From the NCBI GenBank assembly GCA_032207245.1, contig CM063502.1, forward strand, positions 49,606,404-49,670,403: a stretch of 64,000 nucleotides of DNA. The letters run 5' to 3'. Both the position numbers and the translations under genes were made by a program. The notes under the pieces were generated by a model. It was not told where the DNA came from, searched no databases, and worked only from the letters and a program-made list of their open reading frames with translations. Below are positions 28,670 through 42,650 of the stretch, piece by piece (position 1 is the stretch's first letter; each line of letters starts with the position of its first letter). The DNA comes from Pardosa pseudoannulata (taxonomy: Eukaryota; Arthropoda; Arachnida; Araneae; Lycosidae).

Positions 28670-31600
28670 AAATAAAACAATTGTTGAATACCAAAAAAAT
28701 ATTTCAGAGTTTCATTATTAATATAAAATTAATGTTAAACTTAGATTTATATTTTTAAAGAAGCTACGCTTTCGAGAAATTTTATTGTTTTTTTTTTAAA
28801 TATTGTACGAAATAATGTAATTGTTTCATTTTTGAATATTTGTAGAGCACATCCAGACATGAAGTCTGTTTAAAAGCTTCAATTAACTGAAATATTAAGA
28901 AAGTGTTTGAAATATATAAGTTCTCAAATATATTTTTTCTTCAAATTTTTCTTATAAAGTATTTTATAAATTTTATAAACTCTATTACTATTATATATAG
29001 TAAAGAGCGAAAACCCTGTGGTTATGGGTTTTGGCTTTTCAGTGTTAAAAATATATTTTCATACATTTAATTTCAAACATTTTGCTTTGGTGGTTTATGA
29101 AATTTTTCTTAGAAAATAATTTAGAAGTTTTATAAAAAGTTTTATATGCTCTTATACAATGAAGAGCTAAAACCATTTTTGGGTCTTTCTGCATGTTTTT
29201 CAAACATTTTATTTTGTTAATTTGTAAAAGGTTCAACTTGTTTTCCAGCTATTTGAAAGGGTAGACTGAAAAACAACTCTAAATAACCTGGTATCTTTTT
29301 AAATTATCATAGCATACACTTTGACTTTTTAATAAATTACTCTGCAGTACTAATGTTGAAATTAAATGAAAAACCTATGGGTTTATTTTGCCCATTATCA
29401 TCGTCAGCAGTTCAATTTTTTAAAACTTAATTTGTACCATTATATATATACTTCCCTTGTAAAATTACATATTTTCTGTAAATTTTATAAACTGTTGATA
29501 TAAACTTCTGGAATTATGAGAAAAAATATAAACTGTTTACAAAAATTCTGGGAACATTACAAATAGCCAAATAAATACAATGCATGGGTTGGAAATCATT
29601 TCCATAATTATGATATTTCCATAATTTTTCTGTTTCAATATGTAGGCAATTCCTTAAATGCTTAAGTCCTAAATCTTCTCTGGGGGATGCGAGTTTAGTT
29701 ATAGTCTTTGTATGGCCAAACCTATATAGCATACAGTGTATTATATAAGTTTCAAATACGTATAAATGTATATGATACGTATTTACAACGTATGAACTAA
29801 CGTTAATAAGTTAATGGTGATATATGTTTTAGGAATTCTAAAGTAATCATAATGTTTTGGATTTTCGGTATACAAACAAGTTTGTTTACATATTCATAAT
29901 TTAAAATTTATTTTGTCATTGAATCAATTTTTATTTAATGTGAATATTCTCTTTATCTAAATCCTTGTAAAATGGTATGAAATGTCCTCCTTCATTACTA
30001 TAAATGACATGGTACACAGGGAACATCTGACACAGGGAACTAGGGGTAGAATGTATAATTCCCAACAAATTAATGTACATTTAAATTTCTTTTAATGAGT
30101 TTGTGTATCACCTTCCATTAGAACTGTCATCTATGAATAACTTCAGAAAGAGCAACGTAAGAAATAGTAAATGCTTTAACTAAATAATGTGGTTATACTA
30201 ATAAAGGTTGACCTTAGATGAAGAGGAGATGACAAAAATAACAGCCCTTTTTTATTTATAGTTCTTCATTCATTTTGTATTTATATTTCACTGTGTTTGT
30301 GTGTAGAAACTCAGAATACACAATCATATAATTACAATTATATGTTAAATTAAGAAGTCAGTTATCATCAAAATTTTCTATTCTACGAAATCAGGGAGCA
30401 TTGATTCATTTTCCGATAAATCTTTTATTGTTCAGTTAACCTTAATCAAAAACACTCATACTATCTACTGTGATCCCTCATTTGAAATTTATGAAATTAT
30501 AGACAATTCTTGATTACTAGATAGCTAACGTTTTTTGATAGTGTTTGAAAAAAGTGTACTGCATGTTAGAACATAGGAAATATCATTTAGAATTAATATC
30601 CGCTTGTTAGGAAAATAAATGTTTAGTCTGTTTCACCTGACAATAAACGTACGTTGACATCTAATCCATACGTGAATGAATGTATGTTTAAGAGTTCGCA
30701 GGAAAATAAAAATGTAAATGTTTTGTCCATGCTGCAAAGGTTTTTATAAACTACCTCTACCATCCATTAAATTATTCAAAATTCATGTTAAGTATGGATA
30801 GTATTCTCTCCCCGTTGCTCCAGACAGTTCTGTTTCATTTTTCTTTATTTGAATGTTTATTATCGGAGACCGATTTCTTAACCAAAAAAACAGTTGCTAT
30901 GATCGATATCTCTAATCATTGGTCTATTTCGTCGTCAAGAGAAACCCAGTTACCACATCTGGCTATTTATCTCGCATCCAAAATATTAGATACCAATTCT
31001 TTTAATTATCTGATTGTATGTATCTGTGTCAGACGCCTTTTTTATCGAACTGTTCTTCCGGAAGTTTCTTTTCTAAGTTGAGAGAATAGAACTTTTAATG
31101 CTTAGAGATCAGTAGCTGCAAATATACTACCTACTGTGTACTTCATACAACATAGCTGTGTAACAATTCGTTCCGGAATTTTTGTTCAAGTAATAGTGTA
31201 TATTTTTTCGGAATTCATTGACAGAAAAAATTCATATGTGCTACAACTACTTTAAAAACTTTCAGAAATGTAATAAATTACATATGTTTGAGAAACACAA
31301 CCCTAGTTTTAACACAATATTAAATTAAAAATGCAATTATTTTGGAAAAAATTAGGGTTTTAAAATTTTGCTGTTCTAAATGATAAAATAGTTTTTAAAT
31401 TATCACATTCAAAAATTTTTAAGGTAACCCTCCTTATATATCATCATATATCATTAAATTTAATGTTTATATAATGACAGGCATTATATAAGTATCTTTT
31501 GTACTTACTTCTTGTATTATATGCATATTTATGGTCGTCTTAAGTGATTTTATAAGTGTTTTGTTTGGGGACATTTGTAGGATGTATGCTGTGCATAGTG

Positions 31601-33010
31601 TTGTATAAGTAACATCGAAATGAATAAATTGTTTTATTATGGTATAATTGTAATATATTTCTTATGCGCAGTTAAATAAACTAAGAAAAAGGAGTAAAAT
31701 CTTTAATTTTCTTAGTTTAATCAATTATAATGTAACATGAATATTTTCTAAAATCAACTTTCTAGAAAATAAAGCCTTAAACTAACACTGAAGAATAGCT
31801 TGGATAATTCTAATTTAAAAAAAATAAAATCAATCATTAAAACATAAATCCTTTAAGAGCTTTTAATATTAAAATGTCTTATGTATGATTTTTCACAAAT
31901 GCACCAAATATACTTTGTTGCCTTTGCCGATTGTTACTAACCAAAAATTGAAATGTTAAATGTATATTTATTTCTGTACTATATCAAAACTACAGTCTTC
32001 ATTTTTCTTTCGTTAACTATTTTATAATACCATTTAAAATTAGTGGTATTATTAACCATTTTATACCACTTTTTATTGTTGTCTTTTTTATTGATAACAT
32101 AGTTATTTTTTATTGGAAACAAACTTTGAAATGCACGTGTAAAGGATTTTCTGAAATAAGCAAACACGCACACACATATGTGTGTGTATGTATTATGCAC
32201 GTGTATATACATATTTATAAAGGGAATTATAAATATTTATATTCATAATTTTTATTGTGAAAGCTGTAATTCTAATAAATGCATACTTATAAAACCTTTT
32301 ATTCATTATATATATGTTAACAATTATTTTTTTTCTTTTGTTGTGAAATATGTTATGTTCTTAAACTACCCATCCTTAAAGCATATAGAAAATAAAGAGA
32401 TACAAAAAAGTCTTGAATTAATATCTTGGAGACCTTAAAAGATGAATGAACCGAAATAATACCAGATGAAGACTAAATAAACATACAAACAAATCCTAAG
32501 AAATGTGGTTACCTAATATATTGCTAGTGCATAATCATTTTATATTTCTGAACATTGTCAAAGTATTTGCTCTCTCTAAAACAAGTGCAAACATATTTAA
32601 GAAGTTAATTGTGCGTTTTCGTCCTACCACAATCCATCACTTAAGTACCAGAAAAATAAAATAATGCATAGAGAAAATAACGATAATTTGAGTCTTTCTA
32701 CTGGAAAAGAGTTATAGCCATCAATCTGCCATTTTATGCTTCTGTAGCCAATAACTAAATGACATTTTGATTACGAATGACAGATCAATTTATATGGCCA
32801 AAATAAAACATTCTTCAAATAAAATAAAATTATAAATTTTAATATATTGTCTAAATGTTATTGTACTATACTACATATGATTAAATGCAAAATTTAAGAA
32901 AACAAGTCTATTAATCCTCATTTTTTTAAAAATTTTATTTTCAACTATCACTAATATGAACACTGCATACTTACACACATATGTAATACATAAAACCATA
33001 GATTTAGTTT
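28670..33010. other. AT-rich non-coding DNA with hairpins
   Basis: I found no supported gene. A perfect 13-bp inverted repeat with a 17-nt loop lies at 31677-31719. An 18-bp perfect CA/TG palindrome lies at 32169-32186. An 11-bp direct repeat (ACACAGGGAAC) occurs twice near 30014-30042. The 98-codon frame at 30785-31081 has no recognisable domain or start context. Confidence 0.5.
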
Positions 33011-33163
33011 CTTTTGGAGGGCTATAATCAACTTTTTGCTACATGAGGGCTAATTAGACAAGTACTTAAAGTCGATTCCAAAGGGCTATGAATATCAATG
33101 CAAGAGAATTAGAACCTGCTAACGGAAAGGCAGCGCGTTGCTCAATTGTTCTTCGTTTGGTTT
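33011..33163 (-). mobile_element. tRNA-derived SINE, minus orientation
   Basis: On the minus strand the order is a degraded head (ACGCGCTGCCTTTCCGTTAG), TCTAATTC (weak B-box), TTGCATTGATATTCATAG, GGAATCGACTTTAAG, TAATTAGCCCTCATGTAGC, AAAAAGT and ATAGCCCTCCAAA. All body blocks match the family order. The terminal pentanucleotide tail is short or lost. Confidence 0.85.
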
Positions 33164-36100
33164 CCAGGCATAGGATAAATTATTTATTGCATATAAAAAG
33201 TATTACGGTAATACTTTTTTGTCGCTATCTAAATTCCCTTTAACTTGACTGGCAATTGTTAAGAGATCAAGGAATAGGATAAACGGTGGAGATTTTCATA
33301 TTGTCAGAATTTTGTTTCTATTTCAAAGAATGGATAGATAAAATTTTTGAGTCTATAATTATTTATTTGTTTAGAGAGTTTTATACGTGCAAACGTACTT
33401 AAAACATACCTTTATATCTACAGAGTGTATTGTTAAAATTAGTCAATTTTTAATTTCAGTTTTAAGACATTTTATAGCGTGTAGGCAGATTTCATTGATG
33501 TATTTCGCAAACATTTGTTTCCATAAGGCATAAGTACCATTTTTAATATCATTATGGATTTAATTTCTTTGTGTATATAATGTCTAAGAAAATAAAGAAA
33601 AGACAATATTTTTTACATTCTAAACCTCAAATATTGTATTTTTCAGTTCGATATTGAAGGAAATCCTTCTTTCGAAAAGTTATTCACCTTTTGTTAGCTA
33701 AGTGTTCATATTTGTTGCATATGAAAATGAATCAATGAGACAGTTCACGCACAATGAATTATTTAAGAATAAAATTTTTAGACGAACGTTACAATGCTCT
33801 GCGTCTTACATTTATGAGCACTTTATTTTAAAACTGACTTTAAAAGATAGTTTCAAAACTTTAGTTTGTAAAATAGAAAGTTAAACTATTAGCGATAATG
33901 CTATCTAACAATTGCTGAAATAAAATGACTTGGGAATTACTTTATGTGTATTTGGAAGACTACTTGTTATATCATGTTTTCTATTCAAAAAGAAGCTAAT
34001 AAAAACTATTTCTCTAAAACTATATTTCTTAAACAAATAACCGGAATATGAGTATATATACAGGAAATATCTGACATTATATACACTTAAATACAATTAT
34101 ATCTGGTATAACATATATATGCTATAGATACTGTTTAGATATATTTTAATCAAATTTGAAGCTAATATTTTTCTTAAAATGCAATTTAAAAATTCCATAC
34201 TTACATCACTAGGATGTACATTGTTAGTGGACTTGTATCTGTGAGATTTAGGTGTGAGTTTACAAAGTTATCTATAATTAATTTCGGATGTTGGAGGAAA
34301 AATTATTTAGATACAATAAAATATACAATTTTATCTGCTTAAATAATTGGTTATCAAATATTTATTTGATTAAATCTGAGAAATAGTCTAAAATTATGAT
34401 AGCGCACTAATCAATTTAACGGATTCAATGCAAAGTAACTTATCTTTCTCGTAATAATCAAATATAAATTAAAAAAATATGGTAACTATAATAAATAGTA
34501 AAGTGATAGTAAAAATTAGCTCTCAACTTATCATTTTCATATTTTTTATCCACTTTAGTCGTTAGGGTTAGTAAATGCACATCTCTGTTGATATGAATAA
34601 CTGGCCAACTGACCAAAGTATTTGCATTCACAAAGTAAAACTAACTTCGTAGCTATATTCGTAGCATAAACTAACTTCGTAGCCTGTGGAATAAAAGTAG
34701 GGTAAGCTCAATCTGTGCAATTGCAGACTATAGTATATATAGGAAGCTGTGTTTCTCAGAGTTCTGAAACAAGTAATGAAGTGTTAAAGAGATATTTAAT
34801 ATCGATCTAATATTTTTTTAATTATACTCAAGTCATAAGAGTAGTAACATGCAATTGTCTGTTTATTTATCTTATTTATATTTCAAAACATTAATGGATT
34901 TTAAAAATTTATTATTAAAGAGTCATTATTAATTATTACTAAAAAGCCGATGTACTTTAATTCAAAAGGTGTTTGCAATGTTTCATGAATATAAAAAATC
35001 CCCACTTTTTACAGAGTTATAAAAACTATAAAACCATCTAAACAGAAAAAAGGTTTGTAATGCTAGTTTTAGGTAAAAGATTGGATTTGAATGTTAAGCA
35101 CCCTTTTTCGTTAATTTTAATGATCTTTTTCCTTATCTAAACATTTTCGCTTAATATTCTATTTTTCAATTTCCTAATGCTACACAACGTGAAGTCACTT
35201 TATTTTCTTACTTTAACTATTTCCATTATTTTTGATTTGCGGTGCGAAATAGGTCATTTTTAGTGAACAGTAAACGTAAAATTTCATTGGCAATATATTA
35301 TAGAACTTCATACGGATATAAGTTAAAGGTTTAGCTTGAGTATCTACTTTTTTATTCATTTTGTCAAAAAATTTGATACTGGGTTTTGATTTATGACCTG
35401 TGGCTTCATTTTAATGAAATTCTACTCTTTGACAAAATGGAGGGTATAGAGATAATATTTCTGATGTAAAAGAAGGTGTAATTTCTGATGTAAGGGTATT
35501 TCCTTTATTTTTCTACTGAAGAGAGTAATTTTAACCATTTTCCCGTTTCTCACAAAAGCAGCTAATTCAAAAATTATCGTAACTACATTTCACAAGAGCA
35601 ACAACTTTGTGATAAAAATCCATTGAAAATCTAATTCTTATCGTTCCCTATCAATCCAATTAGAGAAACGAAGCATTATTGAAAGATGGTGATGCAAGAC
35701 TGTGCATACCATGTGTCAAATTATATTATTTAGAGAAATATTAATTTTTTCAAAATTTCCATTTTGATAATGAATAGAAGTATTTTTAAAGATAACAGCA
35801 TTCTTTATGTTAAAGTGTACACAGTTTTCTCGGTAAAAAAATGAATTATAAATCTTAAATTCTTTTTTGTACCGTTTTGAAATAAAACAATTTTTTCCGG
35901 TTGCTATGTGCAAGAAAATTCAAATATAACACAAAAGAAAGTAAGTTAATGAACAAATTTATATCTTTAAAATACATGAAGTTTTAAGAAAAACAGTCTA
36001 CTTATAGTATTGAATTTAAATTTTCTTAAATGTTAAAAGGTTATGTTTCTTAAAAACACAAAAGAATCTGAAAATTTTAGACGAATTTTGTTAAAACTGT

Positions 36101-38279
36101 ACGGTCAGCAAAGGGTAAATTATGTAACATTAAGTAAAAAATGACCTAGGGATTCAGAACACAATTTGAACCAAAATTTCCCTTACATTTTGCATTTATT
36201 CGGGATTACACTGGATTTATAATATTCACTATATTTTGTACCAAAATTTTCATCTTGTTTCAAATTAATCAAATTTTAATTTTTTCCTCAGGCACTTTGA
36301 ATATAGTTCTGAAATCATTTTCTGCTCTTTTGCAATAAGCAAATCGATTATTTTTTATCATAGTCATTTAATGACGGCTAGAATTTACTAGATTTTGTAT
36401 ATATTTTTTTGCCTGACAGTTAAGTGATTTTCGAAACTTTCTTACAACGCTAAACTGTGATGAACTCTAAAATGTTATGAAAACTGCAAGTTTTATGAAT
36501 GAAATACATTTTTATGTAATATCTTTGAGTTTAACACTCCGAAATTGAGTTCAATCCCTCAGGAACACAGTTTTTTTATTTAAGTTTTATGTTCTCCATA
36601 TATATTTTTAAATATTAATGAAATTTACTATTACCTATTAAATATAAACATTATCATTTGAGTTTTGAACATTTATTTACCCCAAAATCCGAAATTATTT
36701 AAGGGCAATTATAAAAAGATAATCTTGTATCTAAGATCTAAGCTAGCCATATGTATAAATTCTATCCTCCTCGTATTTGAGTGCTAAAGTCATTTTTCTG
36801 AATAGAAGGACATTTTAAGACAATAGATTTTTTAAATTAACTTTTAACAGATGTGGATGTATCTTCTAACACAACCACTGTATCATACCCTGGAATACTA
36901 CTTCAGTAAATATAAAATTAATTTATCTCCAATTATTTAATTTACTAATTTTACTTAACTAACAAACATACTGTCTTGTCTCATTAATGCAACTAAATAA
37001 GTTTTAGTAAAATTTGATATTTTTATTAGTAAAATAAGTTAGAATATTTTTGCTTTCAAGAACGATTATTTTATTACAAATTAGTATGTAAAAGCTTTGA
37101 AATTTGTTTAACAGAAGAGGGAACGAAAGCACAAGAAATTCGTAAAATTTAAAATAATTATCTTGTAAATATGCAGAAGTCAAAGTACAAATTTGTAGCA
37201 GTCAATACAAAATTTTGTGTATATTTAATGGACAATAGTTTTGGCCATTCCACAGGTTTATATAGTGTTAATATTCTAGAAGGCTATTTGAGATTTCGGA
37301 TATCTAATTTTTATTCGAGTTCGTAAAAGTTCTTTAGATTGTCATTAACGTTTGATTCCATAACTCTTTAAAATGTTATTTTGCCGTTAGCGACAAACTG
37401 CCTGACTTATGCTTATGTGAATCGAATGAACATTTCAGTGACTTTTTCAACATTAGCTTAAAATCTCATTTATTTGTATTTGAAGTCGCAGAAAATGACT
37501 AGCATAAAAATTTATCCTCAATAAATTTCAAGTGTACGTTCTCATTGATTCTCAAAATATATCTCAACTGCAATAGCGTGATCTGCTAGATCTCAAATCA
37601 TAAAATAACAGATTTAAAAGAACGCTTTAGACATAAAGATTGGTAAATGTCCTTGAGTCGCTGCACAATAATACTGAAAAAGACGATACCAGTTTACAAT
37701 TTTAAGGGGTGGAAATTATTAAGTATAGAGATATGGAAGACTGGGAGGCCACACAGCATCATTTAAATATCAATAGATAATTACTTTCTTTAGAATATTA
37801 ATTTGCATACTTTTGCAATATAAAAGCGATCCTTCATGATTTTTCCTTTATATTAATAATATAATGTATTTCGCCTTTAAAACTGCAGTGTTTGTACATT
37901 TACAGAACAAAGGTAATTATTTGAAGCGATTAAACAATCGTTAATCCTTAGTTTATTTACATATGTTTTCAAATTTAATAAAATTTAACTAATATAACCA
38001 TAACTATAGTTTGATAAGATATTGGTGTCAGTCCTATTTTGCTTCCTATTTTGCTTATTTTCACTTTATCGTTTAATTTCCTTTTATTTAGTCATCTAAC
38101 TAGTTTGGTGCATATAATATTTTTGTGTTCTCAAAAATTTAAGGAAAATATTTTTAAAACGAAATCGTGATTTTATCTATATATCCATTTATTCACTATT
38201 TATCACAACTTTCTTAAATCCTGTCCTTTCTTAAAGTTTCCTCATATATTTGAATAATAAAGTACATCTACCTTCAAAA
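33164..38279. other. AT-rich non-coding DNA, no gene seen
   Basis: I found no gene or mobile element. A 16-bp sequence, AAACTAACTTCGTAGC, is directly repeated at 34638-34653 and 34668-34683 (30-bp period). The 60-65 codon frames in the stretch are AT-driven and lack context. Confidence 0.5.
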
Positions 38280-39252
38280 TTTCTTAAAAAAATAAATTAT
38301 AGTTTATCATAAAGGATTGAGTTGAAAATCTCACTTCTAATGATAAATCTCTTTTTAATTTCTTAGAAGTTTAATTTTCAGATAAATATTTTTTCGTTCT
38401 TTTTTCAGTCCTTCATAATTACCGTATGTTTATTTATATGGTAGAACAAAAAAATCTATGAATAGGTAATGAGACGAAAGAAGACACATTGCGAATAAAA
38501 TAAGAAGAAAAAGAGAGCAATGAGTAATGAGATTAGTTAACAAAAGAAAAAACTATAGACTAGAAGTATAAGATGCTATTAATCCTTTGGTTTTCTTTAT
38601 AAGTTTATTTCGATCAGATTTTTATATTTGTTTTCTCTTTTTTGGCAGTGAAGATGTTAAACCTACTTCTTTTCTTGATACATCTGTTTGTATTCTCTTC
38701 TTTTACGATATATATTGTGTTATAAATTGTGCACATTTAAGACCTGGGTTTTTAGAACTTGTATAATGGACTTTATATACCACAGTGTAGCTGAAATAAG
38801 AAATTCTAAAATTAATTTTCTCTTGAAAAATTAATTGAAGTTATCATAATGGACGAGCAGAAAATATCACTTCTGGTGATAAATCTCTTTTTAATTTCTT
38901 AGCTAATTTTCAAATGAATATTTCTTCAGTTTTTTCTTTCTTTTCTGCTTAATTCCTGTGTATTTATCTACATGAGAGAACAAAAAAAATAATTTCGTGA
39001 ATAGGCAACGAGACGAAAAAAAGAAATATCGCGAATAAATCGAGGAAAAAAGAGAAAAATGAATTATGAGATTAGTTAACAAAAGAAAAAAGTGAGACTG
39101 GAGGTATTAAATGCTATTAATTCTTTGGTTTTCTTAAGTTATTTATTTCGACCTGATTTTTATGTTTGGTTTCTGTTTTATGGCAGCATAGGGTATTAAA
39201 CATATATCTTGAGTTTTTCTGGCGTTTGTTTATATACACATCTGTTTATAAC
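38280..39252. repeat. diverged tandem duplication, about 0.42 kb units 540 bp apart
   Basis: Unit 1 (about 38280-38695) and unit 2 (about 38820-39252) share long collinear blocks. These are ATCACTTCT-GTGATAAATC, TTTTTAATTTCTTAG, GAGAACAAAAAAA, GAATAGG-AA-GAGACGAAA, GAGATTAGTTAACAAAAG and GGTTTTCTTT…TTTATTTCGA. Scattered substitutions and indels show the duplication is old. Neither unit has an open frame or transposon ends. Confidence 0.88.
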
Positions 39253-39469
39253 CATATTTTGGAAGAAATTTCCCGAGCCCCAACGAGCAAAAAAATCATA
39301 TCTTTAGTTAATTATATAATCAATAACATGTGTTTTAAATAATCAACACTTCGAATTTTAGAATGAATTTCTAATATTAGAACGAGTTTTATCAAATGTT
39401 ATACTATCTTGCACCTGAATATTTGGACACAAACCTTTTATCAATTTTCCCCTGAATAACGAAACCTGA

Positions 39470-39664
39470 CTAACCACAACTAATGAAATGAGTAGAGTGC
39501 TGCTCTTTGTAACGTAGGTTCATGGTTTCGAGTCACTTTGCTAGCATAGCGGCAGTACAATACGTTTGAAGCTGTTTGGATTTGGCATTGAGCATTGGAC
39601 TCCGGTCTCAGTAGCCTTCGTATAGCCACACGGTAAACCGTAGCGCTATAAACCAAACCAAATC
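39470..39664 (+). mobile_element. tRNA-derived SINE, nearly full length
   Basis: The head AATGAGTAGAGTGCTGCTCT is followed by B-box-like GGTTTCGAGTC, a diverged body (AGCATAGCGGCAG, GGCATTGAGCATTGGAC, TCAGTAGCC) and the tail AAACCGTAGCGCTATAAACC with AAACC repeats ending at 39664. It is close to full length at about 195 bp. I see no clear target duplication. Confidence 0.82.
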
Positions 39665-39989
39665 ACCCCCTTCCCGATAAGCTAACATCTTGAAATTTTG
39701 CATATTGTATCATGGGTGACAATAATAAAAAGTACATCTGTATATTTAAATCAATTATTAATTTTTAACTAATAAAACTACATAATTTTAAATAGGGTGT
39801 TACCTTCTGGCTATGTTTTGATTACTTTTCAACATTAATAATTAAATTGCCTTTTTCTACAGTTTAGATTTTATTACCCTTTTGCTACATAAAAGTACTG
39901 TGTTAAAATACCATACCAGTTACAAGAAAAGTTGTTCATTCTACAAAGGCAGAAAAACAATTTACCACTTCATTCACGTTACCTAGAGT

Positions 39990-40260
39990 TGCATCTTAAG
40001 TTCGAATTTTATTTAGAAATATTCAAAATCGTTTAAATAAACGTTGATAATAAAGTCTTGAACCTTCATGATCATTCAAGTATAAAAAAGTATCAGTTTC
40101 AAATATTTACTGTTATTCCTTTTTGAGAATTAACGGAATTCGATTTACTTAGTTGACAAAAATAATAGTTTAAGCGTAACGAGAACTATAATCAGAAAGT
40201 CATTAAATTGGAAATAGACTTTTTCTATTGTAACTTCATTCATCAGTTGAAGGTGGAAAG
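39990..40260. repeat. dispersed duplication, copy 1
   Basis: This copy is collinear with 41942-42215. Shared blocks include ATGATCATT, TACTGTTATT, GAATTA-CG-AATT and ATAATCAGAAAGTCATTAAA, then TAGACTTTTTC. The spacing is about 1.95 kb in direct orientation. There are no terminal repeats and no coding potential. Confidence 0.75.
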
Positions 40261-41941
40261 GTGTCACGCTCCTGACTTTTGAATTATCTTTAAGAATGTA
40301 TTTTAAATTCTGTTTTTTTTTACTAAGTCAGTATTTGGAGTCAGTATTTTATTCAGTCAGTATTTGGATTTAAATAAAATTATCACAATAGCATGGAAAT
40401 ATAAAAGAGATTAGAGAGAATATGTGAAAAGAGTATATGAATTAAATAAAGACAACAAAAGAAAATCGAGAAAGAAGATGAATATTAGAAAATAATATTC
40501 TTTGTTATCCCCTAATAAACGAAGGAAAAAAGAAAAAAATACTAAAAAGAACTATGTCTAATTTTCTAGTAATAAAATACTGGTTTTCTTTTTTATTTTG
40601 TAAACATTGAACACTAAAAGTGCCCATTTTATTATATACTAGCAAATAGTCCGTCTTATGGCGAGATTATTAACATTTTTAATTTTCCAGAATTGTATGA
40701 GGCAGGAAAAAATGGTTTGTTTTTTTAGCAGAGAATTATCTGATACACGCACAATGATTTGTTTATCTTCATACTCATCTAAAGTCTTCCGATTCTGTAA
40801 ATGCAGTTTAGAATCAAATTGAATTCATTTAGTCAAAAGCGTGTGGTTATGTATAAAAAACAAACACACCAATGAACAAACTTCTTAATTCTCAAAGATA
40901 CATATCTTAAACGTTAGGTATTTATTAGTCTGTGAAGTAGACTCCTAGAATTTTATCAAAATAATTTGTTGTTAATACCGGTCATAAAATTTTCATTGCA
41001 ACAAAAAATAATCGATGATTATAATTATCATATATGTACGTAAAATATTATTTAAGCCAAATGTAAAAGAATATTATTTACGTAATATCTAAGTTCAGTG
41101 ATAAAATATATGAAAGTGATGCAGACGATATTTAAATAATTTAAAATAAGAAATGTTTAAATGAGATGGTTAAAGGAAAGACGTCATAATGCTAAAAAAA
41201 ATGTTGTTTTTGGCTATTTATTATGTTACTACTTAATCGCCTGTTCTCAACCTGGAAAACAGGGCTGATATAAGGGCATTAAACGCTCGAAAAGGGGGAA
41301 GGGGTGGATTTCGAACGTTTTAAAGACTTGTTTTGAATTTTGCTAACCCTAACTCATCAGGAATCCAATATGGATGCAATTATCCATTCCAGGTCCAACC
41401 GCTTCATAAATTCGAGGACAGATGGACAGATAACTTAGGCTATTATAATATAGGGAATATGTATTGAAAGAGTTTTGTATTTTATAATGACGGCTGAGTA
41501 CGTAAAGTAGGTTCGTGATCTCAATGTCTACCAAATTAGCAAATAATACATTTTTTTGGTAACAGTCCATGCCAGATGGTGTCCTGCTTGAGCAGTGCTT
41601 CTAAATTACAAGTACCCACTTTGTATTGCTTGTATTGTACTAGATCCGTAATTTTGGCCGCCTATATGGAGCTCGTATGATAAAATTTTCAACAAAATCC
41701 GCGGCTTTGTTTGGACGAATGCTTAACAGGCATATGCTACTACATTAAATAGTTCCTTTTTATTAACTTCAAATGTACAAATATCAATGTTTTATCAAAA
41801 TTTCGTAGAAAGAAATTAGTTTTTTTTCCCCTATAAAACTATGTTACTCAGTGAGCATTCTTTTGTTGGAGTAATTTAGACTGACCTATTAACAGTATTA
41901 AGTAAGATATCTTTGTATTTACTTTTAATGTAGTTCCCCCA
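40261..41941. other. AT-rich spacer, unassigned
   Basis: This stretch contains repeated GTCAGTATTTGGA units at about 40325-40370. A moderately GC-enriched patch around 41250-41720 includes a 73-codon minus-strand frame (41349-41570) of unknown nature, possibly old repeat sequence. No gene could be supported. Confidence 0.4.
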
Positions 41942-42215
41942 TCATTTCGAACTTCGTTTTAAATTATTTGAAATAATTAAAATAGTTTTAGATAATTAAG
42001 CTTCGCTAGCTTTATGATCATTGATTAAAAGAAATTTCAGTTTATCAGCTTAAAATTTATACTGTTATTTCTATTTTTAAGAATTAGCGAAATTGCACTT
42101 ACTCCATTAGAAAAATAATAGCTTAATAGCTTAAGTGTAAAGAGATCTATAATCAGAAAGTCATTAAATTAGAATAGACTTTTTCGGTTGTAGCCTCGTC
42201 CATCAGTGGAATGTA
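41942..42215. repeat. dispersed duplication, copy 2
   Basis: This is the partner of 39990-40260, diverged by substitutions and small indels. The pair brackets the 41-kb GC-enriched patch. Confidence 0.75.
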
Positions 42216-42511
42216 TTACGGCCTGACAAGTGAGATATCTTTATGAACGCCTTTTAAGTTTTAGTTTTTTAAAAATGGGTAAACAATTGCAAATAAAAAT
42301 GAATCCTCATAATTTTATAATAACTAAAGACAATTTTAACCTGAAAAGCATAATTTCCCAATTTTTACTTTACTAAGATAGGCAGAGTTAAAATGTGCAC
42401 TAAAATGGTAATATATTAGAAGTATATTTTCTTTTAATCTTAAAGCGTTAAGGTAACATACGAGTAAAAATCTATTTAAAAAGTGTAGAGTGTATAAACA
42501 TTAATATGAGG

Positions 42512-42650
42512 GTACATTCGGCAAAAGGCATAGTGTTGGTGGTTCAAATACTGCTGCTGACATGGATGTTCATAGTCGATTTTAGGTAATAGATACCGGA
42601 CTAATTATTACTCGTGTTGTAAAATATTTACTGTTTGGTCCCGAACCAAA
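42512..42650 (+). mobile_element. tRNA-derived SINE, 5'-shortened
   Basis: It starts around CATTCGGCAAAAGGCATAG. It retains the B-box-like GTGGTTCAAATA, CTGCTGACATGGATGTTCAT, AGTCGATTTTAGG, CTAATTATTACTCGTGTTGT and a degraded GTTTGGTCCCGAACC tail. The head half is largely missing. Confidence 0.82.

Noticed and set aside
28476..28694. Minus-strand frame containing LVWFGLFGVLRSTFC, and a similar one at 59670-59861
   Set aside because: Both encode the SINE 3' block and its tail read on the wrong strand. The shared peptide reflects the repeat, not a protein family.
30785..31081. 98-codon plus-strand open frame, the longest outside repeats
   Set aside because: No recognisable domain, signal peptide or splice/start context. 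Length is within what chance allows in 64 kb on six frames, and the antisense frame looks about as coding-like.
40645..40685. ACTAGCAAATAGTCCGTCTT, reminiscent of some LINE 3' ends
   Set aside because: Too short and diverged to distinguish from chance, and there is no flanking reverse transcriptase debris.
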